A stretch of 64,000 bases of DNA from Ignatzschineria ureiclastica (GTDB lineage: Bacteria; Pseudomonadota; Gammaproteobacteria; Cardiobacteriales; Wohlfahrtiimonadaceae): NCBI RefSeq assembly GCF_003121845.1, contig NZ_QEWQ01000004.1:412944-476943 (forward strand), read 5' to 3'. Position 1 is the stretch's first letter. Each line of letters opens with the position of its first letter. The notes below the pieces were generated by a model. The model saw only the letters and a list, made by a program, of their open reading frames with translations. It searched no databases and was not told the origin of the DNA. Both the position numbers and the translations under genes were made by a program. This document shows, piece by piece, positions 1 to 7,959 of this stretch.

Positions 1-391
1 GTTCACCATTTTGTAAGACAATTAGATCATTACGCCCTGAGGCTTCTGCATCAATACCTAAGGACTGTAATGCCGAGAGAATAATAGCGGTAGATACAGA
101 TTTATCATAATCAGGTTTACCGGCCATATAGGTAAAATTACTATTCCCTAAATCGTGAAATACTGCACCGCCGCCACTACTTCTACGGGCTAAAATGATT
201 TCATCATCCGCCATCTTCTTAGTATTGCACTCTTTCCAAGGATTTTGCCCACGACCAATGACCACCGTATTATCATTACGCCAAAGAAAGAGCACTTTAT
301 GCGCAGGATCCATGCTTTTAAAAATAGCCTCTTCCACCGCTAAATTAAAGTGCGGATTATGACTCTCTGAAATCAATAATCTTATTGCCAC
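1..391 (-). CDS. lplA: Lipoate-protein ligase A (N-terminal part)
   Basis: The gene runs off the left edge, so only about 130 N-terminal residues are visible. The product would attach lipoate to lipoyl domains of 2-oxoacid dehydrogenases and the glycine cleavage H protein. The translation contains the LplA signature [16 protein letters not shown], preceded by a VIGRGQNPW segment, both typical of the BPL/LplA ligase fold. I chose the GTG start at 389-391 because the in-frame sequence begins [12 protein letters not shown], as in LplA proteins, and a GAGGTGAT Shine-Dalgarno lies just upstream. The nearby ATG is out of frame. No neighbour is obviously linked to lipoate use. Confidence 0.93.
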   Translation of the reverse strand, partial: MAIRLLISESHNPHFNLAVEEAIFKSMDPAHKVLFLWRNDNTVVIGRGQNPWKECNTKKMADDEIILARRSSGGGAVFHDLGNSNFTYMAGKPDYDKSVSTAIILSALQSLGIDAEASGRNDLIVLQNGE

Positions 392-525
392 AACATCACC
401 TCTTTTGATCGATTTGTTTTACTCAAAACTTTATTTAAGGTTCCCATTCTATGCGATTTTCCCATATTATGCGCCTAATCATGGTAATATTATCCTCTAA
501 ATCTAATAAGAATATGGAGTGTTTC

Positions 526-1122
526 ATGAAAAAAGTTATCATCTTCTTAGCGTTAAGTAGCGTATTATTCATCAATCATGCTTTTGCTAAAACACCTGTT
601 GTCACAACGCCCAATATCAGCGATCAAGAGTATGCAAAAGCACTTGGATTTGAACTTCAACCAGAAGCGACTGATGATGCGAAAACAGCAGATAAAAAAG
701 AAGCTGATCCGAAAGTTAAAACCGAGACCCATAAAGCAGATGATAAGAATGCTGCCACGACGAATGAAAAACCGCGCCCTGTTGTAAAAAAGAAAGATCT
801 TGTTTACCGTTGTGATATTTCCCTCTCTCAACCTTTTGCCGTTGAGACTCAACAGAAAAAAATTGAGCTTGCACTCGGCGTGGGTCAAAAAGAAGATTCT
901 ATGGTGATCAAATTACAAAATAAGCCGGTTGTCGTCAAACGGACTCACTATGATCCTGAGCATCTTCATATTTGGAGTAATCCTGATGAAGTAGTTATTA
1001 TGACACTCGATGTAGATGAGGTGTATAAAGATAATTTTGTTGCCCTACAATCAGGCACGTTAACGGTATTAACACCTGAAGTAAAAGAGGAATATAAAGC
1101 CGTATTAACTTGTAAACCATAA
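526..1122 (+). CDS. Exported protein of unknown function
   Basis: A 198-residue protein I do not recognise. It starts with a clear Sec signal peptide (MKKVIIFLALSSVLFINHAFA, cleavage after AFA), followed by a low-complexity Lys/Asp/Glu/Thr-rich linker (about residues 45-90) and a folded C-terminal domain (about 95-198). One cysteine lies near the start of that domain (LVYRCDI) and one at the end (VLTCKP), which would suit a periplasmic disulfide. I chose the ATG at 526 rather than 451 because it has a GGAGT ribosome site 8 nt upstream and gives the signal peptide directly. It stands alone and is followed by a strong terminator at 1192-1223. Probably periplasmic; function unknown. Confidence 0.8.
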   Translation: MKKVIIFLALSSVLFINHAFAKTPVVTTPNISDQEYAKALGFELQPEATDDAKTADKKEADPKVKTETHKADDKNAATTNEKPRPVVKKKDLVYRCDISLSQPFAVETQQKKIELALGVGQKEDSMVIKLQNKPVVVKRTHYDPEHLHIWSNPDEVVIMTLDVDEVYKDNFVALQSGTLTVLTPEVKEEYKAVLTCKP

Positions 1123-1191
1123 TCTTACAGTTTATAGTGACTCATAATACACAGCGACTAGAAATATCTAGCAGTTATATATCAAAAACAG

Positions 1192-1223
1192 AAGCGCAAG
1201 CCCTCAAGACTTGCGCTTTTTTT
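1192..1223 (+). terminator. Intrinsic terminator
   Basis: A perfect 9-bp stem (AAGCGCAAG / CTTGCGCTT) with a 9-nt loop is followed by a run of seven T. It ends the transcript of the exported protein at 526-1122. Confidence 0.9.
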
Positions 1224-1249
1224 ATGTTTCTCATTTGCTCTATCAATTT

Positions 1250-1380
1250 TATAGTAAATTTGGTCTAAGAAAAATGGTTTTAAACAACACTTGCAAGATG
1301 CCGGATAGAATGGCTTCCTTACTTATTACAACCGATGTGCCGGCATTTAAACAAGCTTATTTCGAACCGATATTACTATA
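1250..1380 (+). mobile_element. MITE-like element, short form (copy 1)
   Basis: A 131-bp intergenic repeat starting TATAGTAAATTTGGT and ending in the imperfect reverse complement, ACCGATATTACTATA. An internal pair ATGCCGG...CCGGCAT can form a second inverted repeat. It is nearly identical to the copies at 32018-32148 and 45938-46068. No coding capacity; the short ORF across it (1211-1396) is not credible. Confidence 0.85.
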
Positions 1381-1451
1381 TATTGATCAGTTTTAACTTT
1401 CTGTGTTACTCAGTTTACCATCCGACAAGATAGAAGAGAGCTCGAAGAGCA

Positions 1452-1898
1452 TTATTGTTCCCAACGCATCACCCATTCATTCGCCCCAGTTTCAGAATCC
1501 ACTTGCTCAGCGATTTTCTGAAACCCATGCTTCTCGTAAAAATGAATACTCCGCCGATTTTCGCTATATACGGTTAGAATTAATGGATTTTGATGCTTCA
1601 TTGCATACTCTAGTAGCGCTGAACCTATTCCCTCTCCTTGCACTTCCGGCTTTACAAAAAGTGCCGATAAACGCTCTCCATTTAAAGCATAAAAGCCACA
1701 TACTTTCTGATCTCTCACCGCTAAATAGAGATCCGATGCAGGCAGATAGATATTACACATGTCCGCTACTTTCGATTCCCAAAAGCTAGTAGGAATAAAA
1801 TCATGTGCCGCAATAGAGGCCTCTAACCAGATATTAATAATATCCTGAAAATCTTCAGGTCGACTTAAAGGACGAATGAGAATGGGGGATTGGGTCAT
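1452..1898 (-). CDS. GNAT family N-acetyltransferase (YjaB-like)
   Basis: A 148-residue single-domain GNAT protein. The acetyl-CoA loop is visible as VQGEGIGSALLEYA (Q/RxxGxG/A motif A), followed by LTVYSENRRSIHFYEKHGF, the usual motif B ending with the catalytic-region Tyr. The N-terminal pattern (IWLEASIAAHDFIP) resembles E. coli YjaB and its relatives. The substrate is unknown; small-molecule or protein amino groups are typical. It starts at ATG 1898 with an AGGGAC site upstream. It is a single-gene unit on the minus strand, between two MITE copies. Confidence 0.85.
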   Translation of the reverse strand: MTQSPILIRPLSRPEDFQDIINIWLEASIAAHDFIPTSFWESKVADMCNIYLPASDLYLAVRDQKVCGFYALNGERLSALFVKPEVQGEGIGSALLEYAMKHQNPLILTVYSENRRSIHFYEKHGFQKIAEQVDSETGANEWVMRWEQ

Positions 1899-2112
1899 AG
1901 GAATAGTCCCTTTCTACAATAAATAATGAGATCCATAGATAAATTCGTAAACTTACCTTTATGTTATAACTCACATCATAACACGCGTTTAATAGAATCT
2001 TGAGATGAGGCTCTATTTGTCTATTTTACAGGCAAAATTTTACCGATATTTACGGTTTTATTTATGCTATTAGTTTATGATTATGATTTTAGGGAATAGT
2101 GACTCTTTTTAA

Positions 2113-2278
2113 TATAGGGAGATCGGTTCAAAATAAGCTTATTGAAATGCCGGCTGATCGAGGCAAGAAAGCTGTTCTATCAGGCATCTTGTAAGTGTTG
2201 ATGAGTCAGGTTTTATCTTCTTTTAAAACCCTACAATAGCTGTTTAACGATCATGTCCCTTAAACCAAATTTACTATA
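2113..2278 (-). mobile_element. MITE-like element, long form, inverted (copy 2)
   Basis: A 166-bp copy in reverse orientation. It opens with TATAGG...GATCGGTTCAAAATAAGCTT, the reverse complement of the usual right end, and closes with TTAAACCAAATTTACTATA, the reverse complement of the usual left end. It carries the extra internal segment of about 40 bp that is absent from the 131-bp copies. It fills most of the 1899-2387 gap; the rest of that gap shows nothing beyond AT-rich sequence. Confidence 0.8.
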
Positions 2279-2387
2279 AGTGAATAGAAGCCCTTCACTT
2301 TCCTAAAAACCGAAAACTATCACTCATCCAGAAATAGTGCATATTATTCGCAATAAAAATTAACAAGAAAAGAGAAAGGATTACGTT

Positions 2388-3668
2388 TTGGATTGGCAAG
2401 CCTGGAAATTTAAAAATCGCGATAAAATTAAACATATTGTGGGATATGAAGAGAAGTTTGTTGATGAAATTTTGAGTAAAATTCCAGAGATCACCCCATC
2501 AGATCTCTTTGCGCAATTTCCCTTTAAAGATCATAGAGGTCATAATCGCTATATCGATTTTATGATCTTCAATCGAGAAAAAGGCTATCAACTCCCTATC
2601 GAACTCGATGGTTACTCGAAGATTAATAATAAAGAATATCGCGTCTTCAATGATTTCTTAGAGCGGCAAAATGATCTCATTCAACAATTTGGTATTGTTC
2701 TGCGTTATACCAATAAAAAAGCCTTCAGACATCAAGATGAGGTCAGAAAAGAGATTCGAAATGCCCTTCGATTACAAGCCAATCGACAAGTGACCGAGCA
2801 ACTTAAACAGACTCAAATTCAAGCATTGATTGATGAATATGAAGCTAAAATTGCCCAATATGAATCGCAACAAATCGCTGAAGTCAATAATAACGACCAA
2901 GAATCTTCAGAGCACTTCAAAGAACAGCAGCAAGAGATCGCCCTTGTTAAACAAAGTCTATCTCTCTTTAAGCAGAATCATCTGCATGAACTCGAAAGCA
3001 TGCAACAAGAGCTCTCTAATCTTAAAAATTGGCAAAACTCAGAACTAGGCTCCATAACAACGGAAATAAAAAAGACTCTCTACATCGGCATCGCAGTTAT
3101 TGCTATTTTACTGATCATTGGGTTTCTATTTTTTAGCACTGATAAATCTAATCAGACTCATCCTGCTACTAACAATAGGGAGATCGCGACCGCTAATTCT
3201 CCGACCAATGAGCCTTCAGCCATGCTTCAATCTTCAGAAACACTCAATAATACCAGTAACATGCAAAAAGCGGATCAACCTAATAATGATCCTATCGCTA
3301 ACAAACAAGCCTTATTACATAATGAGATATCTCCTAGTAGACAAAAGGAGACCATTTCAGCTAATCATTCAACAACTTCCCCGAGCTATATTACAGCGCA
3401 AGAAGCCTACAAATATATCGGCCAATCAAAATTAGTTTGTGGCAATATTGTTGAAGAAAAATCTTTTGCGAAAGGGATATTCCTCAATTTTGACCGCCCT
3501 TATCCTAATACACCATTAACGATTGTACTTTGGGATAACAAAAATAGTGATAGTGCGCAATTACAAGCCAAAGCCACAGAGAAAAGATGGCTCTGTATTG
3601 AAGGTAAAATCGAGTCTTACAAAAATAAACCTCGTATTAACTTGCGCTCTTTAGAGCAAATTCATTAA
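2388..3668 (+). CDS. Membrane-anchored DUF559-like nuclease with periplasmic OB domain
   Basis: A 426-residue multi-domain protein. Residues 1-140 resemble the DUF559/Vsr branch of PD-(D/E)XK nucleases: an early acidic residue (YEEKFVDEIL), RYIDFMIF, then PIELDGYSK with the E-x-D-G pattern, and FLERQNDLIQQFG...VLRY. A Gln/Glu-rich coiled coil follows (about 140-228), then one membrane helix (about 229-249, after KK), a Ser/Thr/Asn-rich linker, and a C-terminal OB-fold nucleic-acid-binding domain (about 335-426) with two cysteines (LVCGNI, RWLCIEG). The topology implies a cytoplasmic nuclease domain and a periplasmic OB domain. It starts at TTG 2388 behind an AGAAAGGA site. The next gene is a free copy of the OB domain. 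Nuclease activity is inferred, not proven. Confidence 0.7.
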   Translation: MDWQAWKFKNRDKIKHIVGYEEKFVDEILSKIPEITPSDLFAQFPFKDHRGHNRYIDFMIFNREKGYQLPIELDGYSKINNKEYRVFNDFLERQNDLIQQFGIVLRYTNKKAFRHQDEVRKEIRNALRLQANRQVTEQLKQTQIQALIDEYEAKIAQYESQQIAEVNNNDQESSEHFKEQQQEIALVKQSLSLFKQNHLHELESMQQELSNLKNWQNSELGSITTEIKKTLYIGIAVIAILLIIGFLFFSTDKSNQTHPATNNREIATANSPTNEPSAMLQSSETLNNTSNMQKADQPNNDPIANKQALLHNEISPSRQKETISANHSTTSPSYITAQEAYKYIGQSKLVCGNIVEEKSFAKGIFLNFDRPYPNTPLTIVLWDNKNSDSAQLQAKATEKRWLCIEGKIESYKNKPRINLRSLEQIH

Positions 3669-3703
3669 TCCTACCCATAACGATTCCCTATAGGCGATTA
3701 TCT

Positions 3704-4075
3704 ATGTATAAAAACATCATCTGTATCGTTTTTAGTCTGCTCTGCTTAAGCGCCATTGCAAGCGCTAATGAGACCAAAATTGAGGCTTTCAAAGCGCCGT
3801 TTTATCTTAATCAATCGGTATTGGCTTGCGGAAAGTTAGCAGAGATTAAACATTTCAAGAATCGCCATTATCTCAATCTCGATGCACCTTTCCCCAAACA
3901 GACGCTAACTTTATTAATATGGGATAATCACTATCCTCAATTTGAAGAGAAATTGGGTAAACTCGATCAATATCTTAATCGCCGATTTTGTGGTCTAGGC
4001 GTTATTGAACAATACAATGATCAATTACAAATTAAATTGAGCAATCCCCATTTTCTACGCTTAATGACACCGTAA
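3704..4075 (+). CDS. Secreted OB-fold protein, paralogue of the upstream C-terminal domain
   Basis: A 123-residue protein with a Sec signal peptide (MYKNIICIVFSLLCLSAIASA) and a single OB-like domain. It matches the C-terminus of the preceding protein in order and spacing: VLACGKL versus LVCGNI, then YLNLDAPFPKQTLTLLIWD versus FLNFDRPYPNTPLTIVLWD, then RRFCGLGVIEQY versus RWLCIEGKIESY. Both cysteines are kept, consistent with a periplasmic disulfide. It lies 35 bp downstream in the same direction and is probably co-transcribed. OB domains of this kind usually bind single-stranded nucleic acid; here the target would be periplasmic or incoming DNA. That role is inference. Confidence 0.75.
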   Translation: MYKNIICIVFSLLCLSAIASANETKIEAFKAPFYLNQSVLACGKLAEIKHFKNRHYLNLDAPFPKQTLTLLIWDNHYPQFEEKLGKLDQYLNRRFCGLGVIEQYNDQLQIKLSNPHFLRLMTP

Positions 4076-4085
4076 CACATCAAAA

Positions 4086-4117
4086 AACCTGAGTACATTT
4101 CAAACTGTACTCAGGTT
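4086..4117. terminator. Bidirectional terminator
   Basis: A perfect 12-bp stem (AACCTGAGTACA / TGTACTCAGGTT) lies between convergent genes. The minus strand has a T6 tail serving the alcohol dehydrogenase; the plus strand has a weaker T-rich tail serving the OB-protein operon. Confidence 0.9.
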
Positions 4118-4151
4118 TCTCTTCTTTAATGATGATTAAAGACCGCACTCA

Positions 4152-5201
4152 TTACTGAAAATCAGCCACATCAATCACAAAACGATATTTCACATCGCTT
4201 TTTTGCATTCTCTCATAAGCTTCATTGATCTCTTCCATTTTAATCACTTCTACATCGGCAGTAATATTATGCTGACCGCAGAAATCTAATAGCTCTTGGG
4301 TCTCTTGAATACCGCCAATTACAGAGCCGGCAATAGTGCGTCTTCCGAGAATTAAGGGCACTGTGTTGACTTCATCGAGATTCCCTAAATAGCCTACTAA
4401 CACTAATGTTCCATTTAGTGTCAATGTAGGAATATAAGGCGAAAGATCATGGTTATTGGGGACAGTATCAATAATGAGATCAAACTGATTAGCGACAGCT
4501 TCCATCGCCTTTTCATCTGTTGACAAGACAATATGATGAGCACCTAATCGCTTCGCATCTTCCACTTTATTCAAAGAACGGGTAAAAAGTGTGACATCCG
4601 CCCCTAATGCATTCGCTAATTTAAGCGCCATATGACCAAGTCCACCTAATCCTACAACCGCCACTTTACTACCTTTACCGACATTCCAATGACGAAGTGG
4701 TGACCAAGTGGTAATCCCGGCGCAAACAATTGGTGGTGTACTTTTAAGATCGAGATTCTCCGGCACTTTTAATACAAAGTCCTCTGTACAGATCATCATT
4801 TTTGAATAGCCACCATAGGTTGGTAGATGATCATGCCGATCAATATCGCTATAGGTTCCAACATTACCCTCTTCACAATATTGCTCCAATCCCGCTTGAC
4901 AAGGGTTACAAGTCCGACAAGAATCCACCATACAACCAACAGCCACAAGATCTCCTACTTGAAATTTGGTAACCTCACTACCCACTTCCGTCACTCGCCC
5001 GACAACCTCATGTCCCGGTACGATAGGATAAGTCGAGTCGCCCCAATCGTTTTCTACTTGATGCAAATCAGAATGGCAGACACCGCAATAGAGTACATCA
5101 AACACCACATCATCCGGCCGAGGATCCCGGCGCTCAAAAGTGTAAGGTTTCAGAGCATCTTTCGCCTCATACGCTGCAAAACCATTTACCGTTCTAGCCA
5201 T
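4152..5201 (-). CDS. Zinc-dependent NAD(P) alcohol dehydrogenase
   Basis: A 349-residue medium-chain dehydrogenase of the cinnamyl-alcohol-dehydrogenase type (YahK/AdhA-like). Catalytic zinc ligands are visible in CGVCHSD and GHEVVG, the structural zinc cluster in the CxxCxxC...C stretch CRTCNPCQAGLEQYC, and the nucleotide-binding motif in GLGGLGH. It reduces aldehydes or oxidises primary alcohols; the exact substrate cannot be read from sequence. I chose the ATG at 5201, which begins MARTVNGFAAY and has AAGGAG 7 nt upstream, over the ATG at 5228, which lacks such a site. It is a monocistronic minus-strand unit ending at the shared terminator 4086-4117. Confidence 0.93.
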   Translation of the reverse strand: MARTVNGFAAYEAKDALKPYTFERRDPRPDDVVFDVLYCGVCHSDLHQVENDWGDSTYPIVPGHEVVGRVTEVGSEVTKFQVGDLVAVGCMVDSCRTCNPCQAGLEQYCEEGNVGTYSDIDRHDHLPTYGGYSKMMICTEDFVLKVPENLDLKSTPPIVCAGITTWSPLRHWNVGKGSKVAVVGLGGLGHMALKLANALGADVTLFTRSLNKVEDAKRLGAHHIVLSTDEKAMEAVANQFDLIIDTVPNNHDLSPYIPTLTLNGTLVLVGYLGNLDEVNTVPLILGRRTIAGSVIGGIQETQELLDFCGQHNITADVEVIKMEEINEAYERMQKSDVKYRFVIDVADFQ

Positions 5202-5278
5202 AACAAAACTCCTTGTGAATAGTGACAATAATTCCTATATAGGAGTATTTATTGTAGCATTTTCAAATTGACCTGTTA

Positions 5279-6020
5279 TTACTTGCTATCATTACTCTTA
5301 GATCTATTTTGCCTATTTTCTTTAGGAATCCATATAAGATCCTTTTTGGGGCTTTGGAGTCCATCGATATGTTCAAATAACTCTGGATTAATATCAATAC
5401 CCATCGGATCTAATATAAAGTCAATCCCTTCCCTTCTAGCTAATTTTGCAGCAGGTACAAAATCTGCATCGCCTGCAATCAAAATTATTTGTTTAACAAG
5501 CTTTTTCAAGGTTAATGATGATATATCGATTCCAATTTTCATATCGACACCTTTTTGTCTAAAAGATGGCTCTACGTCATTTTCAGTAATATCTTCTAGT
5601 TTTTTTCTTCCTTTTAAGAGATCTTGAATAACTCTATTTTTGTAGGTCCAGCTAGTATTTGTAATTTTTCCAAATCGTAAAGCTACTTTCTCAATTTTTT
5701 AAGCTCAATATGTAATGCTGTTCTAAATAGATATTCTTTAGTCTTGGTTGAATCATAAGTAACTTTAGAAATTAGATTATGCCCTTTATATTGAGCAGGA
5801 GGACAATCATAAAAGAAAATTCTATAGAGATCTCTCTTTCTGCTATTTCCTTTCGCATTCAAATGGGACAAGGCATATTCAAAAATAAAAGTAGCTACTT
5901 TTTTAGGATCATACAAATATCATCTACTTCTTGTTGGGATAACCCTTTAGGATATTTGTTGCTTAAATAACGAGATCTTTTTATCAAAAAAGCACCATCA
6001 ATTAATATGGCTGTTGGCAT
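5279..6020 (-). pseudogene. NYN-domain RNase gene interrupted by two frameshifts
   Basis: Read across two frameshifts, this encodes a protein of about 247 residues of the NYN (PIN-like, LabA/DUF88) family. It begins MPTAILIDGAFLIKR, with a catalytic Asp in LIDG, and ends with the typical acidic cluster KGVDMKIGIDI and IAGDADFVPAAK, both visible in the last segment. The start at 6020 has GAGG 11 nt upstream. The first frame stops just after an A6 run (5899-5904, codons CTA AAA AAG TAG); the second frame stops shortly after another A6 run (5695-5700). One extra A, or a -1 slip, at each run restores the full protein. Either it is a pseudogene, a homopolymer sequencing error, or a recoded gene. 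A structured RNA and a promoter lie directly upstream. Confidence 0.75.
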
Positions 6021-6042
6021 TTGATATTACCTCAAAAAAACA

Positions 6043-6107
6043 AAAGCCCGGTGGTTCGGCACTACCTTAAATAGAGTGGTAGGCTTACTGCAACCGGGCA
6101 TATAATA
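6043..6107 (-). ncRNA. Structured RNA leader of the NYN gene ending in a terminator-like hairpin
   Basis: On the minus strand the stem GCCCGG...CCGGGC encloses a second stem, CTACC...GGTAG. The outer stem is followed by a U-rich run (TTTTGTTTTTTT) and then directly by the Shine-Dalgarno of the NYN gene. A promoter with TTGACA lies just upstream (6114-6142), so the predicted RNA begins about 5 nt before the structure. This could be an attenuator, a stand-alone small RNA, or an RNA partner of the RNase. I do not recognise the family. Confidence 0.55.
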
Positions 6108-6113
6108 ATTTAT

Positions 6114-6142
6114 ATGCTACTTATCTACATAAATATTGTCAA
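6114..6142 (-). promoter_or_regulatory. Sigma-70 promoter for the NYN leader RNA
   Basis: A perfect -35 TTGACA (6142-6137) and a -10 TAGCAT (6119-6114) are separated by 17 nt. The predicted start is near 6107, immediately before the structured leader. Confidence 0.55.
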
Positions 6143-6173
6143 AATATTTATAAGCTTATTCTGCCCGTTCGTG

Positions 6174-6297
6174 GTTAACTAGAAGAGATTTACTGTAAAT
6201 CTACCTATCATCTTAAGTTTCAAAATTTTGTGTTCTCTTATCTTTATTTTTCAGTCAGATTTAACACATTGAGTTTATGCAAATTTTTAAAGAACAA
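6174..6297 (-). other. boxA-like motif followed by a CRISPR-repeat-like GTTAACC start
   Basis: On the minus strand TTGTTCTTTAAAAATTTG (6297-6280) resembles boxA, and 100 nt later comes GTTAAC (6179-6174) followed by CACG. The real CRISPR leader has TTGCTCTTTAAAAAATTG and then, 103 nt later, GTTAACCGCC. A palindrome AGATTTAC-T-GTAAATCT (6186-6202) lies between the two motifs here. No stem of the I-F repeat is present, so this is only a possible degenerate leader. The rest of 6143-6539 shows no gene. Confidence 0.3.
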
Positions 6298-6539
6298 AAA
6301 ATAGGGTTTCGATACAAAACACCCTATATAAAAATATAGTACATCATTATAATAATGTTAATTTGTAATATTAATTAAAATTAAACGAAGCATATTATCA
6401 AGTATAAGCATTTGAAATCCATAAGGTTATTTATAACACTGGCTCTCTTTACTGATAAATGCCCGCTTTTCGCCCATAATAGCCTACTCTTTTGCAGTAC
6501 AATGATCCCTTTCATTATTATTCGATATTATAAAATATT

Positions 6540-7388
6540 ATGGCTAAAAAAAGACGAACCAATAAAAATCAGAAACAAGTTGCTAATATTGCAAACAAAT
6601 TCTTTCAGAAGAAGAATCCAATTTATTGGCTTTTAGGCATTATCGTGCTCGTGCTGGGGGCTTATTTTACCGACTTTGATATTCGCCAATTTGAATTTCC
6701 TAAAGATCAAGAAGCTCGGCAACGGGTAATCTCTGAACAAAATTTTAATAAAGCGAAAACTGAACTTACCAAAATCTATAAAGCTCATCCCGAACAGAAA
6801 GAGTTTTATTGTGGTTGTGATTTCTCTTGGGAAGGTCGAAAGGGTATTGTTGATCTGAAAAGCTGTGGTTATAAAGTTCGTAAAAATGAGGTACGCGCCA
6901 ATCGGATTGAATGGGAACATGTCATGCCGGCATATGCTTTCGGCAATCAACTCCAATGTTGGAAAAATGGCGGTCGAGAGAATTGTAAAACACAACCGAA
7001 TTACAGTATTCAATTTAATACAATGGAAGGCGATATGCATAATCTCCAGCCGGCTGTGGGTGAGGTCAATGCGGATCGCTCTAATTTTGGTTTTAATGAG
7101 TTCACGAAAACTTTTAATCAATATGGTCAATGTCAATTTGCTACTGATTTTAAAAATCGTCAGGTGCAGCCTCGTAATGAGATTAAAGGGATGATTGCTA
7201 GAACTTATCTCTATATGGCTGATCGCTACGGATTAAACCTCTCCAAAAACGAAGAACGTCTAATGAGCGCTTGGAATAAAAGTTATCCCGTACAAAAATG
7301 GGAATGTGAGCGTAATCGGATTATTGAATCGGTACAAGGCAATGATAACCCTTTTATTACTCAGCAATGCCAAGCACTAGGACTTTAA
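6540..7388 (+). CDS. endA: Endonuclease I (EndA/Dns-type), membrane-anchored
   Basis: A 282-residue member of the endonuclease I family, which cuts double-stranded DNA in the periplasm or outside the cell. The hallmark motifs are all present: RIEWEHVMPAYAFG (catalytic His region), GDMHNLQPAVGEVNADRSNF, and the C-terminal EIKGMIARTYLYM and WNKSYPVQKWECERN. Cysteines of the secreted family are kept. Unusually, the N-terminus is a basic stretch (MAKKRRTNKNQKQ) and an uncleaved-looking helix (about residues 28-46) rather than a short signal peptide, suggesting a tether to the inner membrane. It starts at ATG 6540. It is the last gene before a MITE copy and a terminator. Confidence 0.93.
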   Translation: MAKKRRTNKNQKQVANIANKFFQKKNPIYWLLGIIVLVLGAYFTDFDIRQFEFPKDQEARQRVISEQNFNKAKTELTKIYKAHPEQKEFYCGCDFSWEGRKGIVDLKSCGYKVRKNEVRANRIEWEHVMPAYAFGNQLQCWKNGGRENCKTQPNYSIQFNTMEGDMHNLQPAVGEVNADRSNFGFNEFTKTFNQYGQCQFATDFKNRQVQPRNEIKGMIARTYLYMADRYGLNLSKNEERLMSAWNKSYPVQKWECERNRIIESVQGNDNPFITQQCQALGL

Positions 7389-7398
7389 TTCAATTAAT

Positions 7399-7568
7399 TA
7401 TAGTAAATTGGGTGTAAAAAATGGTTTTGAGCAGAGAATATGGGGTTTTAAAAAAGATAAAACCTTACACAACAATACTTGCAAAATACCGGATAGAATA
7501 GTTTCTTGCCTTGATCAGCCGATGCGCCAGTATTTAAATAATGCTTATCATGAACTGATATTACTCTA
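7399..7568 (+). mobile_element. MITE-like element, long form (copy 3)
   Basis: A roughly 170-bp copy starting TATAGTAAATTGGGT, 11 bp after the endA stop. It contains the long-form segment (GAATATGGGGTTTTAAAA...ATAAAACC). The right end (GAACTGATATTACTCTAC) has diverged. It lies inside the endA transcript, upstream of the terminator. Confidence 0.8.
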
Positions 7569-7621
7569 CATCAATTCACTTCCTCGAATAATCATTCAAT
7601 AGTAAACAATAGATCATCGAG

Positions 7622-7655
7622 AGGCCATCGCCGTGATAGGATGGCCTTTCCTTTT
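7622..7655 (+). terminator. Intrinsic terminator after endA
   Basis: The stem AGGCCATC / GATGGCCT with a 10-nt loop is followed by TTCCTTTT on the plus strand. Confidence 0.75.
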
Positions 7656-7694
7656 GATGAGGAATAGACTTCATTCCTCCACTTATCTATTCAG

Positions 7695-7913
7695 TTATTC
7701 TCCAACAACCGTTGCGGCGAAACCAATATCATCAATGACTTCGATAATAGCGCCGATTGAGATGATCTTCTCTTCAAATTCAACTTCTGTCTCTTTCTTA
7801 TCAACACTAGAAGTCGCGCTAATCACGCCATCTAACTCATTTAATGCAGCATCAATGCTAGAAGTACAATGACCACAGCTAATTTCAGGGATACTTAATA
7901 CGACTTTTTTCAT
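7695..7913 (-). CDS. Heavy-metal-associated (CopZ-like) copper chaperone
   Basis: A 72-residue single HMA domain with the metal-binding site ISCGHCTSSID (C-x-x-C form, Gly-His between the cysteines), and the usual ferredoxin-like beta-alpha-beta ending (DIGFAATVV). Such proteins bind Cu(I) and pass it to P-type ATPases. No ATPase or CueR gene is adjacent, so the partner lies elsewhere. It starts at ATG 7913 with a GGAG site. A short inverted repeat, CTTTCG N15 CGAAAG, lies upstream at 7960-7986 and might be an operator. Confidence 0.9.
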   Translation of the reverse strand: MKKVVLSIPEISCGHCTSSIDAALNELDGVISATSSVDKKETEVEFEEKIISIGAIIEVIDDIGFAATVVGE

Positions 7914-7959
7914 GGAAATACTCCTATTTGAGTTTATGATATTAATAATTCTCTTGAGA

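Noticed and set aside
1250-1380. REP/BIME palindromes or ERIC elements
   Set aside because: The copies have defined ends with terminal inverted repeats and fixed lengths of 131 or about 170 bp, which fits a MITE better than REP or ERIC.
1403-1789. Plus-strand ORF of 128 residues
   Set aside because: It lies antisense within the GNAT gene, which has clear family motifs, and has no ribosome site.
6412-6636. 74-residue plus-strand ORF before endA
   Set aside because: It overlaps endA out of frame, and endA's own start and basic N-terminus are better supported.
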